A DNA stretch of 64,000 nucleotides from NCBI GenBank assembly GCA_943846675.1, contig OX044357.1, positions 1,364,001-1,428,000 on the forward strand. The letters run 5' to 3'. Below the pieces are notes generated by a model, which worked only from the letters and a program-made list of their open reading frames with translations, was not told the DNA's origin and made no database searches. Made by a program: the position numbers and the translations under genes. Source of the DNA: UBA987 sp002292105. Its GTDB lineage: Bacteria > Bacteroidota > Bacteroidia > NS11-12g > UBA9320. Numbering within the stretch: position 1 is the stretch's first letter; every line of letters begins with the position of its first letter. Below are positions 8,790-17,780 of this stretch, one piece after another.

Positions 8790-9953
8790 ATGGCGATAAA
8801 TAAGTATCAATCCAGAACCATAGTAAAGGTAGCATTGTTTGCCGTTGCCATGTCTATTGTCGCCTTGTCCCTTTTGTACACCGACAACCTGGCTAAAAAC
8901 CTGAAAGAGGATGAGCGTTCTAAAGTCGCTTTGTGGGCTGAAGCAACTCGTTTAATTGCTACGTTGGAGGTAGAAGATGAAACGGACGTTACATACGCAC
9001 TTTCTGTAATACGGGCAAACAACACGATTCCTGTGATTGTAACCTTGGAAGATGGAACGGTAATCGCGCATAGAAATATTGACTCTGCTTCGGCCGAAGA
9101 TAAGGTGTATATCCAAGATCAAATCAAGGGTATGAAAGCTGCTAACGAGCCAATCATTGCGGGGTTGTACGAGGATCAAAACATCATTATATATTACGAA
9201 AATTCTATTTTCTTTACCAAACTTAAACTATATCCTTACGCCCAATTAATCATTATTGCGGTGTTTTTGTTGGTGAGCTACTATGCATTTAGTTATGCAA
9301 AACGATCAGAGCAAAATCAGGTTTGGGTTGGTATGAGTAAAGAGACTGCGCATCAATTGGGCACGCCCATATCCTCTTTAATGGCCTGGATGGAATTGAT
9401 TAAAGGAAGCGATGGCCAAATGTCTGACGAGATATATGAAGAGATCAACAATGATATTGTCCGGTTAGAATTAATCACTGAGCGGTTTAGTAAGATTGGT
9501 TCAGAGCCAGTACTAACAGCTACAAACATGAAATCAGTTGTCTATCAAACGATTGGCTATCTTGAAAAGCGTTTATCTAGCCGTGTTTCTTTTACAATAA
9601 TCGATAACACCACTGACGGATTTTGCCAACTGAATGTGCCCTTGTTTGCATGGGTTTTAGAAAACCTGACTAAAAATGCCACCGATGCCATGAATGGTGA
9701 TGGCGCATTGACCTATACCATTACAGAAAATGACAAATTTCTTTTTTTAGAGGTATCTGATACGGGCAAAGGAATTCCTGGAAGCAGGTTTAAAACTGTT
9801 TTTGAACCCGGATTTACGACAAAAAAGCGTGGTTGGGGGTTAGGCCTTTCATTGGTCAAAAGAATTGTACATAACTACCACGATGGTACCATTGTGGTTA
9901 AAGAATCTATCCCTAATGAACGTACAACGTTTAAAATAAGTTTACGCAAATGA
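8790..9953 (+). CDS. membrane sensor histidine kinase
   Basis: This 387-residue kinase has a first membrane helix at about residues 12-31, an extracytoplasmic sensor of about 110 residues, a second helix near 148-167 (LIIIAVFLLVSYYAFSYA), and a cytoplasmic kinase core. The H box is KETAHQLGTPISSL with H188 as the probable phospho-acceptor; the N box is NLTKNATDAM, followed by DTGKGIPG and GWGLGLSLV ATP-lid motifs. The HQLGTP form of the H box is common in Bacteroidota. No response regulator is adjacent; the overlapping downstream gene encodes a TonB-C-like secreted protein. Confidence 0.9.
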   Translation: MAINKYQSRTIVKVALFAVAMSIVALSLLYTDNLAKNLKEDERSKVALWAEATRLIATLEVEDETDVTYALSVIRANNTIPVIVTLEDGTVIAHRNIDSASAEDKVYIQDQIKGMKAANEPIIAGLYEDQNIIIYYENSIFFTKLKLYPYAQLIIIAVFLLVSYYAFSYAKRSEQNQVWVGMSKETAHQLGTPISSLMAWMELIKGSDGQMSDEIYEEINNDIVRLELITERFSKIGSEPVLTATNMKSVVYQTIGYLEKRLSSRVSFTIIDNTTDGFCQLNVPLFAWVLENLTKNATDAMNGDGALTYTITENDKFLFLEVSDTGKGIPGSRFKTVFEPGFTTKKRGWGLGLSLVKRIVHNYHDGTIVVKESIPNERTTFKISLRK

Positions 9954-10666
9954 TACGAAGCATTTCAACATGTTTAATGTTGTTGTTTGCAACTATATCC
10001 ATTGCACAAAATGATAAATCGGCAAGCTTTCCGGGAGGAGACAATGCCTATAATGCATATCTTCAGTCCAACTTGGTTTTTCCTGAGAAAGCCATTGAAT
10101 CAAAAAATTCTAGAGAAATCAGAGTGGTTGTCGAGATTGATACACTTGGAAAAGTTAGGATTCAAAGTTTTGTGTTTCCAAAGGGTGATAACGGATTTGA
10201 GGAAGAAGTCGAACGATTTGTAGCCGGAATGCCAGCGTGGCATCCAGCGGTTCATAATGGCGTAGTAGCTAACTCACAAATGGTATTAAACTTTCAGTTT
10301 ACTTACGTTGATTCGGAATTAGACCTTGATACACAGCAATATACGTACTACAAAGAAAGTGAGGAACCCCCAACGTTTTACGGAGGATTAGACTCTATCA
10401 AAAGCTTTGTACGTACCATGTTGGTCGATACGTTTGATTTTAAATTTGATACAACAGCTATTGAAATTCAATTTGTTGTTGGTGCAGACTCGTCAATCAT
10501 TGACGCATATGTTTTAGAAAGCGACAACCTTATCCCAGATGACTATTGGATTTATGTGATACGTTCCTTACCCAATGCGATACCTGGAAAAATTCGCAAC
10601 CGACCTGTAAATGTTCAGTCTACCTTGTCTTTAGAAATCGTTGTAGAGTCCGACACAGACAATTGA
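9950..10666 (+). CDS. secreted protein with two TonB C-terminal-like domains
   Basis: This 238-residue protein starts within the stop of the kinase gene (ATGA overlap). It has a cleavable signal peptide (ISTCLMLLFATISIA/QN) followed by two repeats resembling the TonB C-terminal fold: FPGGDNAYNAYLQSNLVFPE at about 27-46 with a following VVVEIDTLGKV strand, and a second copy beginning PPTFYGGLDSIKSFVR at about 141 with IEIQFVVGADSSI. Unlike genuine TonB it lacks a retained N-terminal membrane helix and a Pro-rich spacer, so it is unlikely to energise transport. Its last 52 bases overlap the convergent M23 gene. Confidence 0.72.
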   Translation: MIRSISTCLMLLFATISIAQNDKSASFPGGDNAYNAYLQSNLVFPEKAIESKNSREIRVVVEIDTLGKVRIQSFVFPKGDNGFEEEVERFVAGMPAWHPAVHNGVVANSQMVLNFQFTYVDSELDLDTQQYTYYKESEEPPTFYGGLDSIKSFVRTMLVDTFDFKFDTTAIEIQFVVGADSSIIDAYVLESDNLIPDDYWIYVIRSLPNAIPGKIRNRPVNVQSTLSLEIVVESDTDN

Positions 10667-11922
10667 ATTTGATTCAATTCACTTCGACCAATTTTAGCCA
10701 ATTTCTTAAAGTCTTCCATATTTGATTTTGAAACAGGCGTAGTTGGAGGCGCTTTGATTTTGAATGGATCTACTTGTACGCCGTTGTCCCAAAATCTGAA
10801 ACAAAGGTGCGGCCCTGTGGCCAAACCGGTGCTTCCTACGTAACCAATCACTTCACCTTGTTTAACACGACGACCTTTTTTGATGCCCTTGGCAATCCGA
10901 CTCATATGCAGGTATTGTGTGGTATACTTACTGTTGTGTTTGACTTTGACGTAACGCCCGTTGCCACGGGTATAACTGGCGGCAATAATTTTGCCGTCTC
11001 CAACTGTTCGTATAGGCGTCCCTCTGGGAGCTGCATAATCGGTGCCTAAATGCGCCTTCCATCTTTTTTGGACAGGATGGAAACGACGCTTGGTGTATCT
11101 TGAACTAATTCGACTGTACTTTAAAGGGGCTTTTAAAAAGGCTTTTTTGAGGTTCTGTCCTGCTTCGTCAAAGTAACCGTCGTCCTTGCCTTTTTGGTAA
11201 GGAAATGCATAAAATGAATCTCCTCTGTGGTAGAATAGTGCGGCTTTAATTTCTCCAATTTCAACAGCCTTGCCATCAACCTGATATTCATCAAAAACGA
11301 CCTTAAAAAAATCGTGTTTATCTATTCTGAAAAAGTTCACTTGCCATGCAAATACCTCAGACATTTTGATACCAAGTTCATAAGACGTGTTACTGGCAAG
11401 AATACTGTGATAAAGTGTTTGATTAATATGCGCGTAGATGCTTCTTCTAACCGTATCTAGAGGTGTTTTGTGAATAAATGCGTAGGCTGAATCTTTAAAC
11501 CCCAGGATGAGTTTATCCGTCTCGTTTATGTGGTACACCAAGTTAGATGCACGCTTTTTCCTCTTGACCGTTCTATAAACCATGTGCACGGGTTTTCCTG
11601 CAATAATTCGGTTTATTGGATACAAAGAGTCTGCAATTCCAATGGCTTCAAACAGAAGCGAGTCAGCCGTTTTGTAATCATCAAAAAGGTTGCTAAAGAC
11701 GCTGTTTCTGCGCACCTTAAAGGTGTCAATTTTGTCGAAATATTTGTTTAATCGTAAACCGTAATGTGGAAACGATGAATCAACGGCAGCAATGACGGGT
11801 TGCTCTTTTCTAATTTTTTCGTCTTTAGTCTCTTTGCGCGATTTGTCAGGTTTGCAAGCAAACAGCGAAATAAGAATACCTATTAAAATGGTATGGGTGA
11901 AAGTTAGGTTGTATGTCTTCAA
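10615..11922 (-). CDS. M23 family peptidase, lipoprotein, with HLC in place of HxH
   Basis: The open frame reaches 11991, but a TTG at 11922 gives a proper lipoprotein signal (MKTYNLTFTHTILIGILIS then LFAC), so I place the start there (435 residues). A long N-terminal region precedes a C-terminal LytM/M23 domain with HLGTDYAAPRGTP (H291, D295), YLHMSR (H339) and GPHLCFRFW (H372, C374). Canonical M23 enzymes have HxH at the last site, where the second His binds zinc; here it is Cys. It may still bind zinc, or it may be a regulator like EnvC. The likely role is peptidoglycan endopeptidase at the outer or inner membrane. Confidence 0.82.
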   Translation of the reverse strand: MKTYNLTFTHTILIGILISLFACKPDKSRKETKDEKIRKEQPVIAAVDSSFPHYGLRLNKYFDKIDTFKVRRNSVFSNLFDDYKTADSLLFEAIGIADSLYPINRIIAGKPVHMVYRTVKRKKRASNLVYHINETDKLILGFKDSAYAFIHKTPLDTVRRSIYAHINQTLYHSILASNTSYELGIKMSEVFAWQVNFFRIDKHDFFKVVFDEYQVDGKAVEIGEIKAALFYHRGDSFYAFPYQKGKDDGYFDEAGQNLKKAFLKAPLKYSRISSRYTKRRFHPVQKRWKAHLGTDYAAPRGTPIRTVGDGKIIAASYTRGNGRYVKVKHNSKYTTQYLHMSRIAKGIKKGRRVKQGEVIGYVGSTGLATGPHLCFRFWDNGVQVDPFKIKAPPTTPVSKSNMEDFKKLAKIGRSELNQIQLSVSDSTTISKDKVD

Positions 11923-11970
11923 ATAAAGAGGCGTTATAACACTATCAAAACAAATTATGGAACAATAATA

Positions 11971-11999
11971 TTGTGTTTCTTGTTGAACCAATACCTTTG
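11971..11999 (+). promoter_or_regulatory. thioredoxin promoter, TTG-N18-TACCTTTG
   Basis: A TTG (11971-11973) and a TACCTTTG (11992-11999) with 18 bases between match the Bacteroidota -33/-7 promoter. The box lies 37 bases before the trxA ATG. Confidence 0.65.
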
Positions 12000-12036
12000 T
12001 AGGAAAGATTTGTTAACGAAATAAACACATAAAATA

Positions 12037-12357
12037 ATGGCATTAGAATTTAATGACGACAATTGGGAAGCAGAAGTGATAAATTCTGACGTTCCTGTTC
12101 TAGTAGACTTTTGGGCAGTATGGTGTGGTCCTTGTAAAATGATTGGACCAATTGTAGAAGAATTGGCTGGAGAGTACGACGGTAAAGTTAAAATTGGCAA
12201 GATGAATGTTGATGAAAACAGAAACACGCCAATGAAGTATGGAATTAGAAGTATCCCTACTTTACTAGTATTTAAAAACGGTGAAGTGGTTGACAAACTT
12301 GTAGGAGCTGTACCAAAGAGCACAATTTCTGGAAAATTAGAAGCACAATTGGCATAA
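12037..12357 (+). CDS. trxA: thioredoxin
   Basis: This is a 106-residue classical thioredoxin. It has the active site WCGPCK (C30, C33), the preceding LVDFWA strand, the cis-Pro region SIPTLLVF, and a usual family length. It reduces cytoplasmic disulfides with thioredoxin reductase. It is a single-gene unit: a consensus promoter stands upstream and a hairpin terminator directly downstream. Confidence 0.97.
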   Translation: MALEFNDDNWEAEVINSDVPVLVDFWAVWCGPCKMIGPIVEELAGEYDGKVKIGKMNVDENRNTPMKYGIRSIPTLLVFKNGEVVDKLVGAVPKSTISGKLEAQLA

Positions 12358-12387
12358 CTAAAGCCAAAGCAACAATATTATAGTTAG

Positions 12388-12420
12388 AACGATGGTTATT
12401 TTTGTAGCCATCGTTTTTTT
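12388..12420 (+). terminator. trxA terminator
   Basis: AACGATGG (12388-12395) pairs perfectly with CCATCGTT (12408-12415), followed by five further T. The ATG of the next gene begins immediately after the T-run, and the loop carries a promoter box. Confidence 0.8.
12397..12404 (+). promoter_or_regulatory. -7 promoter box TATTTTTG inside the terminator loop
   Basis: TATTTTTG matches TAnnTTTG and lies in the loop of the trxA terminator, 16 bases before the DUF58 ATG. It would give a leader of about ten bases. No clear -33 TTG is present, so the call rests on the -7 box and position. Confidence 0.4.
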
Positions 12421-13323
12421 ATGGATTTAAACAAAGAAACCGTACGAATTCAAAACCTAGAATTGCTTGCCAAACAAGTGGTTGAAGGTTTTATTACTGG
12501 GCTGCATAAAAGTCCATATCACGGTTTTTCTGTTGAGTTTGCCGAGCATCGGCAATACAATCGTGGTGAGAGCACCAAGAACATTGATTGGAAGTTATTT
12601 GCTAGAACGGGTCGTTTGTATGTTAAACGATTCGAAGAGGAAACAAACTTGCGTTGTCAATTGCTGCTTGATGTCTCCTCATCTATGTTTTATCCCAATC
12701 AGGACGAGAACAAAATTAAATATGGTGTGGTAGGCGCCGCTTCGATCATGCACTTACTGCGTAAGCAAAGAGATGCCGTGGGTCTGACGCTGTTTCATAA
12801 TTCAATTGTCAATCATTTACCAGCGAAATCATCGGCTAGTCATCACGCACAATTGCTTACTGAGTTGAGCAATGGCTATAGTAACAAAACCATACAAAAA
12901 AAGACGAACGTGGCTGGTGTGCTACACGAAATCGCAGAGCGCATCCACAAAAGGAGCTTGGTGGTTATTTTCAGTGATATGTTTGATGGAGAAAACGAAG
13001 AAGCCTTGTTTGATGCTTTGCAGCATCTCAAATTTAATAAGCATGAAGTTGTCTTGTTTCACATTATGGACCACGAATCAGAGAAAGATTTTAGTTTTTC
13101 AGATCGGCCTTACACCTTCGAAGATTTGGAATCAGGGGAAAAGGTCAAGTTATTTCCATCTGAAGTTAAGGAAGCATATTCCAAACAGTTCGAGGCGTTC
13201 TATACCAACTTGAAGAATAAATGCGCACAGTACAAAATTGATTTTGTAAACTGTGATATCAACAAACCATTAGACCAAGTATTATTGCCGTTTTTAGTGA
13301 AAAGGCATAAGATGCGCGTGTAA
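12421..13323 (+). CDS. DUF58 domain protein
   Basis: This 300-residue protein has the DUF58 core: SPYHGFSVEFAEHRQYNRGE, then STKNIDWKLFARTGRLYVK and EEETNLRCQLLLDVSSSM, a vWA-like MIDAS start (DxSxS). A vWA-type fold continues with LVVIFSDMFDG. Such proteins are typically linked to MoxR ATPases in the Bat (aerotolerance) or similar gene sets; none is adjacent here, although SpoIIM, DUF4129 and DUF4350 genes lie about 9 kb away. Its ATG directly abuts the T-run of the trxA terminator, so its leader must be very short. The following arginase gene is 12 bases away, suggesting co-transcription. Confidence 0.88.
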   Translation: MDLNKETVRIQNLELLAKQVVEGFITGLHKSPYHGFSVEFAEHRQYNRGESTKNIDWKLFARTGRLYVKRFEEETNLRCQLLLDVSSSMFYPNQDENKIKYGVVGAASIMHLLRKQRDAVGLTLFHNSIVNHLPAKSSASHHAQLLTELSNGYSNKTIQKKTNVAGVLHEIAERIHKRSLVVIFSDMFDGENEEALFDALQHLKFNKHEVVLFHIMDHESEKDFSFSDRPYTFEDLESGEKVKLFPSEVKEAYSKQFEAFYTNLKNKCAQYKIDFVNCDINKPLDQVLLPFLVKRHKMRV

Positions 13324-13335
13324 AAGAAGTTATTC

Positions 13336-14277
13336 ATGAATAGAGATGTTGTAATAGTAGAGAATCCTTCTGAAGTAGGAGCGGGAGCACGTGGTGCCGG
13401 AACAGGACCGTTCGCAGTAAGGTTACAGGACAATGAAACCGGCAACACCGTGTATGGCAGGTTTCCGCATATAACTGTTGAAACTTCCAATGGTGCTTTG
13501 TGCAACCCCATTACCACGCCAAATGCAAAATACATTAATGAGATTGTTGAGCAGAACAACAGATTAATTGGACGTATTCAGCCTTTACTACAAGACGGCA
13601 AGTTTCCTGTAATTCTATCTGGCGATCATAGTAACGCACTTGGTACAATAGCTGCCATAAAAGATTACCACCCAACAAAAAGGCTTGGCGTTATCTGGAT
13701 CGATGCCCATGCGGATTTACATACACCGTATACCACACCAAGCGGAAATGTGCATGGCATGCCCTTAGGGGCAAGCTTAGGTGAAGGGTACGAATCTGAT
13801 GCAATCAATGAGCCAAACGCCGAAGTGGTCGAAGGTTGGCGTGCATTAACACATATGGGAAAAAACCAGATTCACCCGAAGGTGGATCCAAAAGATTTAG
13901 CCCTTATCGCCATTAGAGACTTGGAAGACGCGGAATGGAACGACATAGACGACAACAACATATTTAACTACGTTCCAGCCAGGTTATTGAATAAAACAAT
14001 GGAGCAAGTTGCTTCTGAAACGTTAGAATATCTTGAGAATTGTGATCTTATATACATTTCATTCGACGTTGATTCTATGGATCCGTCTGTTAGTGTCGGT
14101 ACAGGTACAAGTGTGCCGAATGGCTTGACGCTTGAGAATGCAAAGTCATTGCTAGAGCATCTCTACAAGAGCCCTAAAATTGCGGCTTTAGAGATAACGG
14201 AAATCAACCCACTAATAGATCAGGATAACAAAATGGCAAAAGCTGCTTTGGATATTATGCGCCACCTTCTGGCGTAA
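13336..14277 (+). CDS. arginase-family ureohydrolase
   Basis: This 313-residue enzyme carries the two-manganese centre motifs of the family: GDHSNALG, then IDAHADLHTPYTTPSGNVHG (the TPxTxPSGNxHGMPL form typical of arginases rather than agmatinases), and SFDVDSMDPS. The C-terminal EITEINPLID is also family-typical. It probably hydrolyses L-arginine to ornithine and urea. A stretch of about 45 residues after the second motif (EGYESDAINE..., to LALIAIRDLEDAE) is longer than in bacterial RocF and resembles other Bacteroidota arginases. It sits just downstream of the DUF58 gene. Confidence 0.88.
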   Translation: MNRDVVIVENPSEVGAGARGAGTGPFAVRLQDNETGNTVYGRFPHITVETSNGALCNPITTPNAKYINEIVEQNNRLIGRIQPLLQDGKFPVILSGDHSNALGTIAAIKDYHPTKRLGVIWIDAHADLHTPYTTPSGNVHGMPLGASLGEGYESDAINEPNAEVVEGWRALTHMGKNQIHPKVDPKDLALIAIRDLEDAEWNDIDDNNIFNYVPARLLNKTMEQVASETLEYLENCDLIYISFDVDSMDPSVSVGTGTSVPNGLTLENAKSLLEHLYKSPKIAALEITEINPLIDQDNKMAKAALDIMRHLLA

Positions 14278-14350
14278 TATCGTCTACTTAATTGAACTGA
14301 TCCGGTCCAAAAAACTGCCGAAACAGCTGGTTTTAACATTCTTAATGTGT

Positions 14351-14358
14351 TATCTTTG
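14351..14358 (+). promoter_or_regulatory. -7 promoter box TATCTTTG
   Basis: TATCTTTG matches TAnnTTTG exactly, 45 bases before the PAS kinase ATG. No exact TTG is found 18-20 bases upstream. Confidence 0.55.
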
Positions 14359-14403
14359 AGGTACTACTATATAACTTTTAAAGAAAATTATTAATAAGTT
14401 CCT

Positions 14404-17130
14404 ATGAGTCTCTATCAACCAAATGTTGATACGATTGAGAATGTTAGGCAGTACTGTTCGCTGTTTGACTCCAATCCGAACGCCATCATTGTCATTGATC
14501 CCGATCGAGATCCCGTATATCAAAACACTTCATTTACACAGCAATTTGGAAACGCGTATGACGAATTCCTAGCTATAGATGATGTTAAGCTACACTGGGA
14601 CAATCATTGTCAAACAGTATTTCAGTCGGATAAGGATGAATTTATTAATGACAAAAGCACTGGTATTGAATTTCGAACACTGAGGTTGAATGGTAAACCG
14701 TATTGTATGGTTTCGATACCTTCAACAACAGCATTGATAATGCAGCGGGCAAAACACGCTGTAGAGGGATCTTCTTCCATTAACAACGCAGATTTAAAAC
14801 TTATGGAATCTGTTCTGGCGAACTCGCCGCAAGCGGTATTGATTCTCGATTTTGACCGTAAGCGTTATGTGGCAGGTAATGAGAAAGCGGAAGCATTGTT
14901 TGGTTATTCAATGGAAGAGCTTAAATCATTGGAGCTTGGAGACCTATGTCCTGGGTCAATGGATGGAATCGACGCAACGGAATCGGCGACAAAGCACCTG
15001 AAGCAGTGTGTGCAAACCAATAAACGTGTGGTTTTTGAATGGCAGATACGACAAAAGACTGGTACATTGTTGCCTTGTGAAGTGAGTGTTTTCAAACTCC
15101 CGACTCAAAATGGTACGTATATAAGATGCAGCGTGATTGATATCTCTTTGAAACGTGACGTGTCCATACAAATAGAAGAAAATGAGCTCAAGTTTGAGCG
15201 TAACATCAATCAAGCCATTCGGGAACAACAAGAGAATTATTTACGAGCCTTTGTAAGGGATAGTCCTATGCCTGTAGCCATGCTCGACAACAACATGAAT
15301 TATTTGTTTGTTGCTGATGAATGGATCGCAACGTTTCCGACCAAGTACGGAAAAGATATCATTGGAAGAAATCATTATGAGTTGAATCCGCAAATTCCGT
15401 TACGATGGAAATTGCAACATAAGCAAGCGCTAAAAGGACATTCTTCAAGCATGAAGCGTGATCAGGTTACAGATGAAAATGGAAATTCGGCCTGGTGCAG
15501 ATGGGATGTGAAGCCATGGTATGTGGATGAGGCTACAATAGGCGGAATTATTATATACGCGCAAAATATTACTGACGATGTAGAGTCGGAAAATAAGATG
15601 CTTGACCAAGAACGACGTTACAAGCATTTCTTTAACAGTGATTCTATTGGTTGGGTTGAGGTGAGCGCACCAAACCTGATAAGATCCGTAGTTGAAGCCA
15701 ATTATGACTTCAAAAAAGTAATTGAGGAACATAGAGAAGACATTGGCTTGGTTACACGGTTTAACCAAAGAGCAGGAGATATTTTTGGTTTGTCTAAGGG
15801 TATGAATCCAGCTGATTTTGAGCCACTACGATATATTAATGAAGGTATAGAAGATTTAGCTGCGAAGTTCTTCGGTGCCATTAAAAACAAACTGGATAGT
15901 TTTACCTGCGAAGTTGTGATAAAAAACAATTATGGTGAAATGAGAAACCTAAATATCAATGTCCATTTTGCCGACGTAGGAGGAAAGGGAGACTTGTTAT
16001 ATGGTATACAGGACATAACTGACCTCAAAGAGTCCGTTAAAGCCTTACGTGAAAGTGAAGAGCGTTACCGTACCATGTTTGATAGCAATAGTTTGGCAGT
16101 GGTTTACACCAACTACCAAAAAGACATGGTCAAAATAAACGAGTCGTTTACCCAGATTTTTGGCTACACAGAGGAAGACATGCAGGTTATTAAAGAGAAT
16201 GACATGTTGGTGCCTTCTTTCCGGAAAATAAACGACCAAATAACAGCGGATTTTGCTTCAGGTTTAAAACGATACGTGTCTGTTGAAAAGGAATATAAAG
16301 TTAAATCAGGTAAGAGAATTGTAGCACAAACGGCTTCTAGCGCGTTATACGACGACAGTGGAAACCATTATGGAAATGTTACCATCATTGAAGACATTAC
16401 CGAACGAAAAACCGCAGACAGAAAAATACGGAAACAAAACGAAGAGCTCATTAAAATAAATCAAGAGCTTGATCAATTTGTTTATAGCGCTGCGCACGAT
16501 TTAAGAGCACCGATAGCTAACGTTATGGGTCTAGTGAAGCTGATACGCATGGAAGAAATATCCGAAACAGCATCACATTATATCGGACTTCAGGAAAAGA
16601 GTTTAGCAAAGCTTGATGAGTTTATCAGAAGTATTGTGGACTATTCTCGGAATTCACGCCTGGGTTTATCTAAAGACGAAATCAACTTGGATGAATTTGT
16701 TAACGAAGTTGTGGATCAATACCGCTTCTCAGAGAATGCAGAAAAGTTAGCGATTGCTATAAACGTAAAGCAGCCTGGTAAGTTTGTAACCGATGTAAAC
16801 CGCTTATCTGTTGTAATGAACAACCTGGTGTCCAATGCAGTGAGATACATGGATCCAGAGAAGCCGGATTGCTTTTTAAACATTGACGTTGAAGCTGATG
16901 CCAAGCAAGCCAAAGTAACGGTATCTGATAACGGTTTAGGGATAGAAAAAGAGCACCTGACCTCAATCTTTGAATTGTTCTACAGAGCTAGTTCTAATTC
17001 AAAAGGCACGGGCATTGGACTGTATATCGTAAAAGAGACCGTAGATAAATTGAAAGGTAAGATAAAAGTGGAGTCCAAATATGGAGACGGCACTACTTTT
17101 ACGGTGACATTTAAGAACTTTAGTAAGTAA
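14404..17130 (+). CDS. multi-PAS sensor histidine kinase
   Basis: This 908-residue protein has no clear membrane helix, so it is probably cytoplasmic. I see about five PAS-like segments: roughly 15-110, 135-250 (SPQAVLILDFDRKRYVAGNE), 285-395 (SPMPVAMLDNNMNYLFVAD), 400-540, and 545-660 (ERYRTMFDSNSLAVVYTN). A HisKA segment follows with AAHDLRAPIANVMG (H698), then an ATPase domain with NNLVSNAVRYM, DNGLGIEKEHL and GTGIGLYIVKE. It is followed two bases later by a response regulator, which is its probable partner. The signal is unknown. Confidence 0.9.
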   Translation: MSLYQPNVDTIENVRQYCSLFDSNPNAIIVIDPDRDPVYQNTSFTQQFGNAYDEFLAIDDVKLHWDNHCQTVFQSDKDEFINDKSTGIEFRTLRLNGKPYCMVSIPSTTALIMQRAKHAVEGSSSINNADLKLMESVLANSPQAVLILDFDRKRYVAGNEKAEALFGYSMEELKSLELGDLCPGSMDGIDATESATKHLKQCVQTNKRVVFEWQIRQKTGTLLPCEVSVFKLPTQNGTYIRCSVIDISLKRDVSIQIEENELKFERNINQAIREQQENYLRAFVRDSPMPVAMLDNNMNYLFVADEWIATFPTKYGKDIIGRNHYELNPQIPLRWKLQHKQALKGHSSSMKRDQVTDENGNSAWCRWDVKPWYVDEATIGGIIIYAQNITDDVESENKMLDQERRYKHFFNSDSIGWVEVSAPNLIRSVVEANYDFKKVIEEHREDIGLVTRFNQRAGDIFGLSKGMNPADFEPLRYINEGIEDLAAKFFGAIKNKLDSFTCEVVIKNNYGEMRNLNINVHFADVGGKGDLLYGIQDITDLKESVKALRESEERYRTMFDSNSLAVVYTNYQKDMVKINESFTQIFGYTEEDMQVIKENDMLVPSFRKINDQITADFASGLKRYVSVEKEYKVKSGKRIVAQTASSALYDDSGNHYGNVTIIEDITERKTADRKIRKQNEELIKINQELDQFVYSAAHDLRAPIANVMGLVKLIRMEEISETASHYIGLQEKSLAKLDEFIRSIVDYSRNSRLGLSKDEINLDEFVNEVVDQYRFSENAEKLAIAINVKQPGKFVTDVNRLSVVMNNLVSNAVRYMDPEKPDCFLNIDVEADAKQAKVTVSDNGLGIEKEHLTSIFELFYRASSNSKGTGIGLYIVKETVDKLKGKIKVESKYGDGTTFTVTFKNFSK

Positions 17131-17132
17131 CA

Positions 17133-17504
17133 ATGATTTATTTGATTGACGACGATGAGATTCAAAATCTGATCAACACTCGTGTAATAAGTATTGTAGC
17201 AGACAACATACCTGTACAGGCGTTTACCTCTGCGGAGAGTGCTTTACAAAAGTTTGAAGATAACAGTGAAGCGTTACCCGAGATGATCTTTCTAGACATC
17301 AACATGCCTAAAATGAATGGTTGGGATTTTCTGGACGCCTATATCAAATTGGAGAATAAAGTTCGTGTTTACATGCTGTCTTCGTCCATCAATAGTAAAG
17401 ACATACAAAAATCAGAGACGTATGACGTTGTCAACGGATTTATATGTAAACCATTAGTGGTAGAAAGACTTTCTGAAATACTACAGACCGAAGGTATGGT
17501 CTAG
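17133..17504 (+). CDS. single-domain response regulator
   Basis: This 123-residue receiver domain has the acidic pocket IDDDE, the phospho-acceptor D55 in MIFLDINMPKMNGWDF, the switch residues in YMLSSSINSKD and the conserved K in FICKPL. There is no output domain, so it acts by protein contact. It starts two bases after the kinase stop, so the pair forms one unit. It overlaps the convergent small gene by 4 bases. Confidence 0.92.
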   Translation: MIYLIDDDEIQNLINTRVISIVADNIPVQAFTSAESALQKFEDNSEALPEMIFLDINMPKMNGWDFLDAYIKLENKVRVYMLSSSINSKDIQKSETYDVVNGFICKPLVVERLSEILQTEGMV

Positions 17505-17734
17505 TGCATTTCCAATTCAGAACGTTGCGATTCTTCTAAAATTATTTTAACCGAAGTTGGGTTCGGGCTATACATTTCAGAGTCAAGAACTGTTTTAATT
17601 TGTTCAATTTGACTAAACGTGTCACAAAGATCTTCAGACTCAGACATCTTGTCAAGCGCCACAGAGCGCTCATTATTAGTGAGTTCTGAGTATGAAAGTT
17701 GAATAATAGAGTTTAGAGTAGAGCTGTAATCCAT
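17501..17734 (-). CDS. small protein downstream of the ECF sigma factor
   Basis: This is a 77-residue soluble, acidic protein with no cysteines of note and no membrane helix. I do not recognise the family. It follows the sigma factor gene by 46 bases on the same strand, and a short acidic ORF in this position suggests a modulator or an anti-sigma-like role, but that is inference. The ATG at 17734 and the conserved convergent overlap with the response regulator support it as a real gene. Confidence 0.6.
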   Translation of the reverse strand: MDYSSTLNSIIQLSYSELTNNERSVALDKMSESEDLCDTFSQIEQIKTVLDSEMYSPNPTSVKIILEESQRSELEMH

Positions 17735-17780
17735 AAAGTAAAATTAGTTTCTTTACCTCATGAACGACGACGTCAAACAA

